Assembly: GCA_028284935.1 (NCBI GenBank)
Contig: JANQQQ010000018.1
Coordinates: forward strand, 62,001-126,000
Source: Croceivirga sp.
GTDB lineage: Bacteria > Bacteroidota > Bacteroidia > Flavobacteriales > Flavobacteriaceae
Length of the DNA stretch: 64,000 nt
Direction: 5' to 3'
A program made the translations under genes and the position numbers. The first letter of the stretch is position 1. Every line of letters starts with the position of its first letter. Positions 20,089 through 28,377 of the stretch are shown piece after piece. The notes below the pieces were generated by a model, which was not told the origin of the DNA, did no database searches, and worked only from the letters and a program-made list of their open reading frames with translations.

Positions 20089-20112
20089 GCCACTTTTTGA
20101 GTGGCTTTTTTA
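20089..20112 (+). terminator. Terminator after atpC
   Basis: AGCCACT / AGTGGCT hairpin with a TTTTG loop and a T run. Its end overlaps the stop codon of the convergent GNAT gene. Confidence 0.88.
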
Positions 20113-20640
20113 TTCTTCAAGGATAATCAAAGACCAAACTTTTCCTTCTGAAGCATGCCGTGACAATTCTTTGAATCCAATAGCTTTGTGAGCATTCATT
20201 GAACGAATATTTCGTACATCCACTTCGGTAATGATTGAGCCAAATTCATCTTTCGTGTAGGCTTGCATATTCCTGTAAAGGCCTCTAAAAACCCCTTGAC
20301 CGCGATGGGTCTTTGCGACACAGATTTGACCCATGACTATAAATTCCTGTCCGGAATACACCTTTTTAATTTCTTCAAATAGGGATTGCAGTAGGGGAAT
20401 ATCATGTGCGAATTCTGGGGTCATGGAAAGGGCATAACCAATTACTTTGCCATTTTCCACTGCCAAGGTATGCGGGAAAGCAGCGTTCATTTCCCATAAC
20501 AAATCGAAAGAATGCTCTACAGTCAAAAATCCTTGTTCCTGCATTTCTTTTTTGCTAAGTTTATTAGGAAGGTTTTGTTTTTGTAAGGCAAGGATTTGCC
20601 TAATTTCTTCTTTTGTCCGGGCCTGTTTGTATGCAATCAT
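20110..20640 (-). CDS. GNAT family N-acetyltransferase
   Basis: A 176-residue acetyl-CoA-dependent acyltransferase. Motif A is IVMGQICVAKTHRGQGVFRGLY with the R/Q-x-x-G-x-G/A acetyl-CoA loop (RGQGVF); the end has VRNIRSMNAHKAIGFKEL typical of motif B. Substrate unknown. It is transcribed away from bioF; on the minus strand TATCTTTA ends only five bases before its ATG, a near-leaderless arrangement. Confidence 0.85.
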   Translation of the reverse strand: MIAYKQARTKEEIRQILALQKQNLPNKLSKKEMQEQGFLTVEHSFDLLWEMNAAFPHTLAVENGKVIGYALSMTPEFAHDIPLLQSLFEEIKKVYSGQEFIVMGQICVAKTHRGQGVFRGLYRNMQAYTKDEFGSIITEVDVRNIRSMNAHKAIGFKELSRHASEGKVWSLIILEE

Positions 20641-20674
20641 TATCTTAAAGATAGTACTTTTGACAAATGGTCAA
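20641..20674. promoter_or_regulatory. Divergent GNAT/bioF control region, near-leaderless bioF promoter
   Basis: Only 26 bases separate the two start codons. TACTTTTG at 20655-20662 is a consensus -7 box whose expected start site falls at or just before the bioF ATG (20667). TATCTTAAAGATA (20641-20653) is a palindrome containing the opposite TATCTTTA box. A second inverted repeat, TTGAC-N5-GTCAA (20660-20674), spans the bioF start codon and could be an operator. Confidence 0.55.
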
Positions 20675-21821
20675 TTTCCCACAAAACCTCCAAAAAAGAC
20701 TGTCCAAGCGGCATACGGAAAATGCCTTTAGGAAACTGGATTCAAAACTTGGATTGGTCGATTTTTCGTCCAATGACTATCTCGGATTTTCAAGGGAAGG
20801 GGCAATTTCCAAAATGGCCCTGGAAATAATGGTTTCGGAAAAAATCAACCAAAATGGGGCCACTGGTTCCAGATTGCTTTCTGGGAATCATGGACTTTAC
20901 GCCACCTTGGAAGCGTATCTTTCGGAGTATTACAATGCTGGGGCGGCCTTGGTTTTTAACTCAGGTTACGATGCTAACCTAGGGTTTTTTTCAACCGTTC
21001 CGCAAAAGGAAGACATTATCCTTTATGATGAGTTCTGTCACGCAAGTATCCGGGACGGAATTCAACTGAGCCATGCCAAGGGGTATAAATTTAGGCACAA
21101 CAGTATGGATGATTTGGCAAGGAAATTAGATTCATTGCTTATGAAGCCCAGGAATGCGGATTCCGAAATCTACGTTTCCACCGAATCCATTTTTTCGATG
21201 GACGGGGACTCCCCCAATTTAAATGAATTGACTTCCTTTTGTGAAAAACACAACCTACATTTAGTAGTCGATGAAGCCCATGCTTTGGGAGTTTTTGGTA
21301 AAGGAATACTAAATGCCCTTGGATTGGAAAAAAAGGTTTTCGCCAGAATCATTACGTTTGGCAAGGGCTTGGGAGTTCACGGGGCAGCTGTTTTGGGAAG
21401 TACGTATCTAAAGGACTTTCTGGTCAATTTTTGTAGAAGTTTCGTATATACCACTGGACTGCCTCCCCATACGCTAGCCACCATTTTAGGGGCCTATCAT
21501 TTTCTCGAAAGTCAAGGAGGGGAACAATTGATGGGAAGACTTAAGGACAATATTACGTATTTTAAAAGCGTAGTTGTTGAGATGGGGTTGAGCACCTATT
21601 TTATAGGGAATCATTCGGCCATCCAAAGCTGTATCGTAGAAGGGAATGAAAAAGTAAAATTGCTATCCCATAGCTTGGAGGACAAGGGCTTTGATGTACG
21701 TCCCATCCTAAGCCCCACTGTGCCAAAGGGAGCGGAACGCCTTCGGTTTTGCCTTCATGCCTTTAACACTCAAGCAGAAATTCTAGGGGCATTGGAAGTA
21801 GTTAAAAAGAATTTTGGATGA
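20667..21821 (+). CDS. bioF: 8-amino-7-oxononanoate synthase
   Basis: A 384-residue PLP enzyme condensing pimeloyl thioester with alanine, the first ring-building step to biotin. DFSSNDYLGFSR, NGATGSRLLSGNHG, DEFCHASIRDG, VVDEAHALGVFG and TFGKGLGVHGAAVLG (PLP Lys233) are all present. The ATG at 20667 gives an N-terminus that aligns with known BioF proteins. Its stop overlaps the start of the DUF2007 gene (ATGA), starting the coupled bioF-DUF2007-bioD-GT90 run. Confidence 0.95.
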   Translation: MVNFPQNLQKRLSKRHTENAFRKLDSKLGLVDFSSNDYLGFSREGAISKMALEIMVSEKINQNGATGSRLLSGNHGLYATLEAYLSEYYNAGAALVFNSGYDANLGFFSTVPQKEDIILYDEFCHASIRDGIQLSHAKGYKFRHNSMDDLARKLDSLLMKPRNADSEIYVSTESIFSMDGDSPNLNELTSFCEKHNLHLVVDEAHALGVFGKGILNALGLEKKVFARIITFGKGLGVHGAAVLGSTYLKDFLVNFCRSFVYTTGLPPHTLATILGAYHFLESQGGEQLMGRLKDNITYFKSVVVEMGLSTYFIGNHSAIQSCIVEGNEKVKLLSHSLEDKGFDVRPILSPTVPKGAERLRFCLHAFNTQAEILGALEVVKKNFG

Positions 21822-22204
21822 AGACTGAGTTTTATACGGTAACCTCCTCAACATACCCTGCGGATATCCAAATTCTAAAGGGGAAACTGGAATCTGAGGG
21901 GATTCCTGTTTTCTTAAGAGATGAAAACACCATTAATACAGATCCCCTGATCAGTGATGCCATAGGAGGGGTAAAACTCCAGGTATATGCGTCCGATAGG
22001 GAAAAAGCCATTGGTATTTATAAACAATTGAAGACCTATGTTTCGGACGAAGACGGTAATTTAGTAGCTTGTAAAATTTGCGGTAGAAAACAATTGGAGG
22101 TGATTTACTTAAGGAAAAACTTAGTATACAAACTATTTCCTTTTCTTGAACCCAAAAAATACAGATGTGATAATTGTAATTTCTTATCAAAAAGTTTAAA
22201 ATGA
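21818..22204 (+). CDS. DUF2007 domain protein with C-terminal zinc ribbon
   Basis: A 128-residue cytoplasmic protein. Residues 1-75 fit DUF2007 (FYTVTSSTYPADIQILKGKLESEGIPVFLRDE), a ferredoxin-like fold often labelled putative signal transducing protein. The C-terminal part has two CxxC pairs, Cys85/Cys88 and Cys117/Cys120, a likely zinc ribbon. It overlaps bioF and bioD by four bases on either side, so it is translated with biotin enzymes, but its role in that pathway is unknown. Confidence 0.8.
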   Translation: MKTEFYTVTSSTYPADIQILKGKLESEGIPVFLRDENTINTDPLISDAIGGVKLQVYASDREKAIGIYKQLKTYVSDEDGNLVACKICGRKQLEVIYLRKNLVYKLFPFLEPKKYRCDNCNFLSKSLK

Positions 22205-22827
22205 GAATCTTTGTAACCGGTATTTCAACAGAGGTCGGTAAAACCATTGCTTCGGCCATCATCACCGAAGCCCTTCAAGCAGATTATTGGAAACCTGTTC
22301 AAGCGGGTGATTTGGACAACTCCGATAGTCATAAGGTAGCGCAATTGATTTCCAATACCAAGACCAAAATTCATTCCAATAGCTATGCCCTGAATACCCC
22401 AATGAGTCCCCACGCCGCTGCGGAAATTGATGGAATTCAAATTGATGTAAACAAAATTGTAGCACCTGAAACTAAAAATCGCTTGGTTGTTGAAGGCGCT
22501 GGCGGTCTTTTGGTTCCTTTGAATGAAACCGACACCATTTTCGATATCATAACATCCAATTACAAGGTCATCGTGGTTTCCCGCCATTATCTAGGTAGCA
22601 TCAACCACTCCCTTCTTACCATAAATGCGCTTATGGAAAAAGGATTTGGCGTAGGTGTCATTTTCAGTGGAGATGAACATCCCACCACCGAAAGTATCAT
22701 TTTAAAAAAGACCGGAGTAAAAATGTTGGGCAGAATTAATGAGGAAAATGGATTTGACAAGGCCACCATTTCAAAATATGCATCATCTTTCCAAAGCAAT
22801 TTAGAAGACTTTTTAATGGATGATTAG
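22201..22827 (+). CDS. bioD: Dethiobiotin synthetase
   Basis: A 208-residue ATP-dependent carboxylase-type ligase closing the ureido ring of dethiobiotin. P-loop FVTGISTEVGKT, substrate segment YWKPVQAGD, and VVEGAGGLLVPLNE with the acidic metal-binding residue are visible. Starts in an ATGA overlap with the DUF2007 gene. Confidence 0.95.
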   Translation: MRIFVTGISTEVGKTIASAIITEALQADYWKPVQAGDLDNSDSHKVAQLISNTKTKIHSNSYALNTPMSPHAAAEIDGIQIDVNKIVAPETKNRLVVEGAGGLLVPLNETDTIFDIITSNYKVIVVSRHYLGSINHSLLTINALMEKGFGVGVIFSGDEHPTTESIILKKTGVKMLGRINEENGFDKATISKYASSFQSNLEDFLMDD

Positions 22828-23797
22828 AAATCCAATCTCACATAAGAATATTAAGTTCTTTTACTATGCCAATGGCGCCTTTTTAGAGGTTCTAAGAAGG
22901 CTGGGAAATAAAAAATCACGTGAAAAGTGGGTAAGGATAATTGATTCCCTGGATAGGGATATCCTGGAAAAACGGCTTGCGTACTACAATAAGTTACAGA
23001 CTTCTTTTGAAGTTTCACAAGAACCCATCCGTATTAGGGATTTGGAGTTCCCCCGAAAGAATAAGGCGTATTACTTTGATTTGCTTGAATTCACCCGCTA
23101 TTTTAATGACGATTTGAAATTGGCCTATGAATTTGGGGATGTTACCGCAATACCGGCGGCACCCACCTTGGTCAAAAGCAGACCTATTTCCGGTTCCAAT
23201 GAGAATTCCATTTTGTTCAAATTCAATAAGATTAGGCACTATACCTTCACCAACGACAGAATTCCTTACCAGAAAAAAAAAGATAGGCTCATTGGCCGCG
23301 CCAGTGTTAAGCAAGAGCACCGCCGCAGGTTTTTGCGAAAATACTTTGACCATCCCATGTGTGATTTGGGGCAAATTAACTCTGGTACGAATCACGACCA
23401 ATGGTTAAAGGATAAAATCTCCATCAACGATCATTTAAAATATAGGTTTATCTGGTGTCAAGAAGGTAATGATGTGGCCAGTAACCTTAAATGGGTGATG
23501 AGCTCCAATTCCATTGCGGTAATGCCGAAACCCAAGTATGAAACTTGGTTTATGGAGGGTACTTTACTTCCAAACGTACATTATATAGCTTTAAAAGATG
23601 ATTTCAGTGACTTGGCGGATCAATTGAATTATTATCTAGAGCATGAACAGGAAGCCATGGAAATCATCAGGAAGGCCAATGCACACGTACAAGGGTTTAG
23701 AAATCCAAAACTTGAAAATGCGCTTTGTCTCCTGGTCGTGGACAAATATTTTACGCTAAGTGGGCAATTAAGGCCTTTGTTTCCAAAATGGTATTGA
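22820..23797 (+). CDS. CAP10 / GT90-type glycosyltransferase-like protein
   Basis: A 325-residue protein that overlaps bioD by eight bases. It has the CAP10/LpsA-type pattern: RDLEFPRKNKAYYFDLLEF, KFNKIRHYTFTNDRIPYQKKKDRLIGRASVKQEHRRRFLRKY, YRFIWCQEGNDVASNLKWVMSSNSIAVMPKP, and WFMEGTLLPNVHYIALKDDF. The family transfers xylose or glucose in capsule or LPS in other organisms. Why it sits between bioD and bioA is not evident; it may simply ride in the operon. Confidence 0.8.
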   Translation: MIRNPISHKNIKFFYYANGAFLEVLRRLGNKKSREKWVRIIDSLDRDILEKRLAYYNKLQTSFEVSQEPIRIRDLEFPRKNKAYYFDLLEFTRYFNDDLKLAYEFGDVTAIPAAPTLVKSRPISGSNENSILFKFNKIRHYTFTNDRIPYQKKKDRLIGRASVKQEHRRRFLRKYFDHPMCDLGQINSGTNHDQWLKDKISINDHLKYRFIWCQEGNDVASNLKWVMSSNSIAVMPKPKYETWFMEGTLLPNVHYIALKDDFSDLADQLNYYLEHEQEAMEIIRKANAHVQGFRNPKLENALCLLVVDKYFTLSGQLRPLFPKWY

Positions 23798-23823
23798 TTT
23801 GAGGTATTCTGAAGGTTTACCGC

Positions 23824-23831
23824 TATTTTTG
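23824..23831 (+). promoter_or_regulatory. Promoter -7 element for bioA
   Basis: TATTTTTG matches TAnnTTTG and lies 18 bases before the TTG start of bioA. A GGTA-N11-TACC inverted repeat (23803-23821) just upstream could be an operator. Confidence 0.55.
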
Positions 23832-23849
23832 CTTCCTAAATTTTAAGAC

Positions 23850-25115
23850 TTGAGTTTAGTTCATCGGGATAAAAAGCACTTATGGCATCCACTGACCCAG
23901 CATAAAACGGCGTCACCACCTTTGGGTATTGTGAAGGCGGAAGGTGCGCTGTTGTTTGATGAGGAGGGCAGGTCTTATATAGACGGTATAGCTTCTTGGT
24001 ATACCTGTATGTTTGGGCACGGCAACAAAAAGATCATGGATGCCATGACCAAACAAATGAAGGAGCTGGATTTTACCATGTTCAGTGGTTTTACGCATCG
24101 TCCCGCAGTAGAGCTCTCCGAAAAGTTACTGGAAATCCTTCCAGAAAACCAATCCAAAATTTTCTTCAATGACAACGGTTCCACAGCAGTTGAGGCAGCC
24201 ATAAAAATGGCATTGCAATACTATTTTAATAAAGGGGAAAAAAGGGATACGTTGATTGCTTTTGAGGATGGATTTCATGGAGATACTTTCGGTGCCATGA
24301 GTGCTTCCGGACTTTCATCCTATAATGGTCCCTTTGAGGATTTTTTGTTGAAGGTGGAACGGATTCCAGTCCCAACCGATGATACCATTGAAAGTGTTAT
24401 TTCCCAGTTGGGAGGAATTTTAAAAAATAATGCTTGCGCCGCCTTTGTTTTTGAGCCTTTAGTGCAAGGCGCTGCGGGAATGAAGTTTCACTCCGCAGAA
24501 GGTCTAAATGCTTTGATTGGTTGCTGTCATCAACATGAGGTACTTTGCATTGCCGATGAGATCATGACAGGTTTTGGTAAGACAGGACGACATTTTGCTT
24601 GCGATTATCTAACACAAAAACCGGATATTTTTTGTTTGAGCAAAGCCCTGACTGCAGGCATGTTTCCTTTGAGCATTACCAGTACCACAGAAGCTGTTTT
24701 TAATGCTTTTTTGAGTAATCAGGTAACCAAAGGTTTTTTTCACGCTCATACCTACAGTGCCCACCCCATTGGTTGTGCAGCTGCCATCGCAGCCATCGAT
24801 TTGCTCACTTCCGAGGAAATTGGTCAGGGCATTCGTAGAATAGCGAGCTCCCACAAAATGTTTCAAAAAAGGATTGAGACACACCAAAAGATAAAGGAAG
24901 TACGTACCATAGGAGTCATTTTGGCTTTGGATTTGGATGTGGAAATGGATAGGTATGGAAGCCTGAGGGACGAGCTTTATCAACTATTCCTTGATAGGGG
25001 TGTCATCCTTAGACCTTTGGGGAACACTGTTTATGTACTTCCTCCTTATGTGATACAAGAACAAGAGCTGTCTTTTATTTATAACAGCATAGAAGAAGTT
25101 TTGGAACAGATTTAG
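23850..25115 (+). CDS. bioA: Adenosylmethionine-8-amino-7-oxononanoate aminotransferase
   Basis: A 421-residue class-III aminotransferase making 7,8-diaminopelargonate with SAM as amino donor. HLWHPLTQHKT, GIASWYTCMFGHGN, FFNDNGSTAVEAAIKMALQYY, FHGDTFGAMS, IADEIMTGFGKTG, the PLP Lys265 in LSKALTAGMFPLS, and HTYSAHPIGCAAA are all present. The start is a TTG (MSLVHRDKKHLWHP); no in-frame ATG fits before the conserved WHP motif. Confidence 0.95.
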   Translation: MSLVHRDKKHLWHPLTQHKTASPPLGIVKAEGALLFDEEGRSYIDGIASWYTCMFGHGNKKIMDAMTKQMKELDFTMFSGFTHRPAVELSEKLLEILPENQSKIFFNDNGSTAVEAAIKMALQYYFNKGEKRDTLIAFEDGFHGDTFGAMSASGLSSYNGPFEDFLLKVERIPVPTDDTIESVISQLGGILKNNACAAFVFEPLVQGAAGMKFHSAEGLNALIGCCHQHEVLCIADEIMTGFGKTGRHFACDYLTQKPDIFCLSKALTAGMFPLSITSTTEAVFNAFLSNQVTKGFFHAHTYSAHPIGCAAAIAAIDLLTSEEIGQGIRRIASSHKMFQKRIETHQKIKEVRTIGVILALDLDVEMDRYGSLRDELYQLFLDRGVILRPLGNTVYVLPPYVIQEQELSFIYNSIEEVLEQI

Positions 25116-25116
25116 T

Positions 25117-26289
25117 ATGCTAAAAGCCCCCATTTACATTACCGCACTTTCCTCTGTTTCTGCATTAGGCTCAGATTCCAAAGCGATTTTGGAAGCATAT
25201 CAAAATTCAAATCACCTCCTGACCTACAAGGAATTGGGGGACAAAAAGGAGTGGGTAGGAGCACTTCCAAGGACCAAAAAAGAGGCCATTCAAAAAATGC
25301 GGCAGGTGGACACCAAGTATAGAAACCTTGATGATTCTGTGTTGTCCGCAATGTATGTTTCAAGAAAAGTACTGAAACAGGCAGGTTGGTCCAAAGGTGA
25401 TGATTTTGGCATCAATATCGGTTCTTCGCGAGGAGCAACGCAACTTTTTGAAGCCTATCATACAGAGTTTTTGGAAAAAGGGAAAACATCAACCTTGGCC
25501 TCACCAACAACCACCTTGGGCAATATTTCGTCATGGGTAGCCCATGACTTGCAAGGTAAGGGCCCGGTGATTTCACACTCCATTACCTGCTCTACGGCTT
25601 TACATGCTGTTTTAAATGGTATAGCTTGGATTAAAAGCGGACTAACGAATAAGTTTTTGGTGGGAGGAAGTGAAGCTCCCCTGACACCATTTACCATCGC
25701 CCAGATGAGAGCGTTAAAGATTTACTCAAAAGCTGGCGAAACCGTTCAGGGTCCAAACTACCCATGCCGAACCCTGGATTTTGGGAAAAGCGAAAACACC
25801 ATGGTATTGGGAGAGGGGGCAGCAATGGCCTGTTTGGAGAAAGGGAACCCTAAAAATGCACTGGCAAAAATTATAGGGGTTGGTTACGCCACCGAAGTTT
25901 TAGACCATAATGTCTCTATTTCCACCGAAGCACGGTGTTTTCAAGATGCCATGAAAATGGCCTTGGGCAATATAAACCCAGGGGAAGTCGACGCTATAGT
26001 TGCACATGCCCCAGGAACCATTCAAGGGGACATGGCAGAAGTCAGAGCTATTGAAAGAGTGTTTGAGGAAAACATACCATTTTTAACCTCCAACAAATGG
26101 AAAATTGGGCATACGTTCGGTGCTTCCGGCATGCTGAGTGTCGAAATGGCCATTTTAATGCTACTTCACCAAAAACCTTTAGTGGTTCCTTTTGTGGAAC
26201 ATGGGGACCTTCCTAAAAAGATGGATAAGGTTTTGGTCAATGCTGTAGGATTTGGGGGCAATGCGGTATCTGTGCTTCTTTCTAGATAA
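25117..26289 (+). CDS. Beta-ketoacyl synthase (KAS I/II-type) in the biotin cluster
   Basis: A 390-residue thiolase-fold condensing enzyme starting one base after bioA. The catalytic triad is intact: Cys158 in SITCSTALHAV, His297 in VAHAPGT, His332 in KIGHTFGASGML. It is FabF-like, not FabH/BioZ-like, and shorter than housekeeping FabF (about 412). Being between bioA and bioB, it most likely helps build the pimeloyl chain or a related acyl group, but this is inference; it could also be a general fatty-acid or secondary-lipid ketosynthase. No partner acyl carrier protein is adjacent. Confidence 0.85.
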   Translation: MLKAPIYITALSSVSALGSDSKAILEAYQNSNHLLTYKELGDKKEWVGALPRTKKEAIQKMRQVDTKYRNLDDSVLSAMYVSRKVLKQAGWSKGDDFGINIGSSRGATQLFEAYHTEFLEKGKTSTLASPTTTLGNISSWVAHDLQGKGPVISHSITCSTALHAVLNGIAWIKSGLTNKFLVGGSEAPLTPFTIAQMRALKIYSKAGETVQGPNYPCRTLDFGKSENTMVLGEGAAMACLEKGNPKNALAKIIGVGYATEVLDHNVSISTEARCFQDAMKMALGNINPGEVDAIVAHAPGTIQGDMAEVRAIERVFEENIPFLTSNKWKIGHTFGASGMLSVEMAILMLLHQKPLVVPFVEHGDLPKKMDKVLVNAVGFGGNAVSVLLSR

Positions 26290-26296
26290 ACTAAAA

Positions 26297-26327
26297 AAGT
26301 ATGTTTTTTGTCATAGTAGACATACTT
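26297..26327. promoter_or_regulatory. Inverted repeat upstream of bioB (possible operator)
   Basis: AAGTATG (26297-26303) and CATACTT (26321-26327) form a perfect seven-base inverted repeat with a 17-base gap, each arm flanked by a T- or A-rich run. It lies just upstream of the bioB -7 element, a good place for a repressor such as BirA, but the arms do not resemble the E. coli BirA site. Confidence 0.4.
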
Positions 26328-26337
26328 ATGTTTTTTC

Positions 26338-26345
26338 TATTTTTG
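26338..26345 (+). promoter_or_regulatory. Near-leaderless promoter of bioB
   Basis: TATTTTTG ends five bases before the bioB ATG, so the expected transcript start is at or within a base or two of the start codon. Confidence 0.5.
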
Positions 26346-26350
26346 ACCTT

Positions 26351-27451
26351 ATGAGTGAAACACGACACAACTGGACCAAAGAAGAGATACTTGAGATTTA
26401 TAATACACCCCTTATGGAACTACTCTATAAGGCTGCTACCGTCCATAGGGAAAATCATGACCCCAATACGGTTCAGGTCTCTACACTACTGTCCATTAAA
26501 ACTGGGGGTTGCCCTGAAGATTGCGGGTATTGCCCACAGGCGGCTAGGTATCATACCGATATTGAAGGAAACGATTTAATGTCCGTACCACACGTTAAGG
26601 CACAAGCGCTACGGGCAAAAGCTTCAGGGAGCTCAAGGGTTTGTATGGGAGCGGCATGGAGAAACGTAAAGGATGGTCCCGAATTTGATCAGGTGTTGGA
26701 GATGGTCAGAACGATCAATAAATTGGATATGGAGGTATGCTGTACCCTGGGCATGGTAACTGAAAATCAAGCTAAACGTCTCGCTGAGGCTGGGCTATAT
26801 GCTTATAATCATAATTTGGATACTTCTGAAGAGTATTACAAAGAGGTGATTTCGACCAGAGGTTATGAAGACCGTTTGCAGACGATTGAAAACGTTCGCA
26901 AGACCAGTGTTACGGTTTGCAGTGGTGGAATAATAGGTATGGGTGAAGCAGTGGAGGACCGCGCAGGAATGTTGGTCGCCCTTTCAACCTTAAGTCCCCA
27001 ACCGGAATCGGTACCCATAAACGCTTTGGTAGCGGTGGAGGGAACCCCCATGGAAGAGGAAAAACCGGTGGAAATATGGGAGATGATCCGAATGGTGGCC
27101 ACTACAAGGATTGTCATGCCTAAAACCCAAGTACGTCTCTCTGCTGGCCGGACTCAAATGAGTCGTGAAGGCCAAGCGATGTGCTTTTTTGCGGGGGCCA
27201 ATTCCATTTTTGCTGGGGACAAACTTTTAACCACGCCAAATCCAGATGTTAATGAGGATATGGCTATGTTTGAAGTATTGGGCCTTAATCCGCAGCAAGC
27301 CTTTGAAAAACATCCTCAATCCGTAACCGTGGAGGCCGAAGACTCCAAATATGATGCTATGGGCGAGAAACCCAAATGGTCAAGACCGGGACACAAAATT
27401 GAACGTAACGAATTGGCCAAACAAAAGGCAAAAGTTACGGCTGAAAAGTAG
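26351..27451 (+). CDS. bioB: Biotin synthase
   Basis: A 366-residue radical SAM enzyme inserting sulfur into dethiobiotin. The SAM cluster motif is Cys54-x3-Cys58-x2-Cys61 (GGCPEDCGYCPQ); AAWRNVKDG, CCTLGMVT, YNHNLDTS, GGIIGMGE and RLSAGR are also conserved. I use the ATG at 26351; the frame extends upstream only through the control region. The C-terminus carries about 30 extra Lys-rich residues. Confidence 0.96.
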   Translation: MSETRHNWTKEEILEIYNTPLMELLYKAATVHRENHDPNTVQVSTLLSIKTGGCPEDCGYCPQAARYHTDIEGNDLMSVPHVKAQALRAKASGSSRVCMGAAWRNVKDGPEFDQVLEMVRTINKLDMEVCCTLGMVTENQAKRLAEAGLYAYNHNLDTSEEYYKEVISTRGYEDRLQTIENVRKTSVTVCSGGIIGMGEAVEDRAGMLVALSTLSPQPESVPINALVAVEGTPMEEEKPVEIWEMIRMVATTRIVMPKTQVRLSAGRTQMSREGQAMCFFAGANSIFAGDKLLTTPNPDVNEDMAMFEVLGLNPQQAFEKHPQSVTVEAEDSKYDAMGEKPKWSRPGHKIERNELAKQKAKVTAEK

Positions 27452-27507
27452 GACGATTAGGACATAAATTCCTTTTTACTAAATTAGTCCGTTCAACATG
27501 TTACGTT

Positions 27508-28377
27508 TTGAAGCTTAACCTTGAACAGATACCTAGAGTAAAAACGCTTTCTAAAAAGGCCTTTATAAGAGATTATTTTAGGCCTCAAAAACCAGTGGTC
27601 ATTGAGAGTTTTATTGAAGACTGGCCGGCCTTTCACAAGTGGAACCTGGATTACATCAAAGAAGTCGCAGGGGATAAGGAGGTACCCTTGTATGATGACC
27701 GTCCAGTGAAGCATGATGAGGGTTTTAATGAACCCCACGCTCGAATGAAAATGTCGGATTATGTTGATTTGCTTCAATCCAAACCTACCAAGTACCGTAT
27801 CTTTCTCTGGAATGTATTAAAAGAGGTCCCAATTTTACAAAAGGACTTCAAGTTTCCTGATTTTGGAATACGGTTGATGAAAGGATTACCTATGCTTTTT
27901 TTTGGCGGAAGTGATTCACACACTTTTATGCATTATGATATTGACCTAGCCAATATTTTTCACTTTCATTTTGAAGGGAAAAAGCAATGCATTTTATTCT
28001 CGCAAGACGAAACCAAGCACCTTTATAAAATACCCCATTCGCTCATAACGAGGGAGGATATCAATTTCGCAGACCCCGATTTGAAGAAGTGGCCGGCTTT
28101 GCAACATGCCAAGGGCCATATTGCCCATTTGGAACACGGCAACGTGCTTTACATCCCCGAGGGGTACTGGCACCATATGAAATATTTGACCCCTGGTTTT
28201 TCTATGAGCCTACGCGCTATTGCCAGAAAACCAAAAAACTTTGCAAAAGCAGTCTATAATATTTTCTTCATGCGGCATTATGATAATTTTATGCGAAGAC
28301 GAAAAGGCCAGGATTGGATTGATTGGAAGAATGAAGAGGCCATTCGAAGAACCAATGATTTGATGGGTGCAGCCTAA
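27508..28377 (+). CDS. Cupin-like (JmjC/FIH-type) Fe(II)/2-oxoglutarate oxygenase-like protein
   Basis: A 289-residue protein of the cupin_8 family. The metal site is visible: His142-x-Asp144 in FMHYDID and His222/His223 in GYWHHMKYL, in the usual jelly-roll context (ANIFHFHFEGKKQCILF, HGNVLYIPEGYWHH). The N-terminal PVVIESFIEDWPAF is typical. Relatives hydroxylate protein or tRNA side chains; target unknown. The start seems to be TTG at 27508, as no in-frame ATG precedes KLNLEQIPRV. Its last four bases overlap the convergent recX. Confidence 0.85.
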   Translation: MKLNLEQIPRVKTLSKKAFIRDYFRPQKPVVIESFIEDWPAFHKWNLDYIKEVAGDKEVPLYDDRPVKHDEGFNEPHARMKMSDYVDLLQSKPTKYRIFLWNVLKEVPILQKDFKFPDFGIRLMKGLPMLFFGGSDSHTFMHYDIDLANIFHFHFEGKKQCILFSQDETKHLYKIPHSLITREDINFADPDLKKWPALQHAKGHIAHLEHGNVLYIPEGYWHHMKYLTPGFSMSLRAIARKPKNFAKAVYNIFFMRHYDNFMRRRKGQDWIDWKNEEAIRRTNDLMGAA

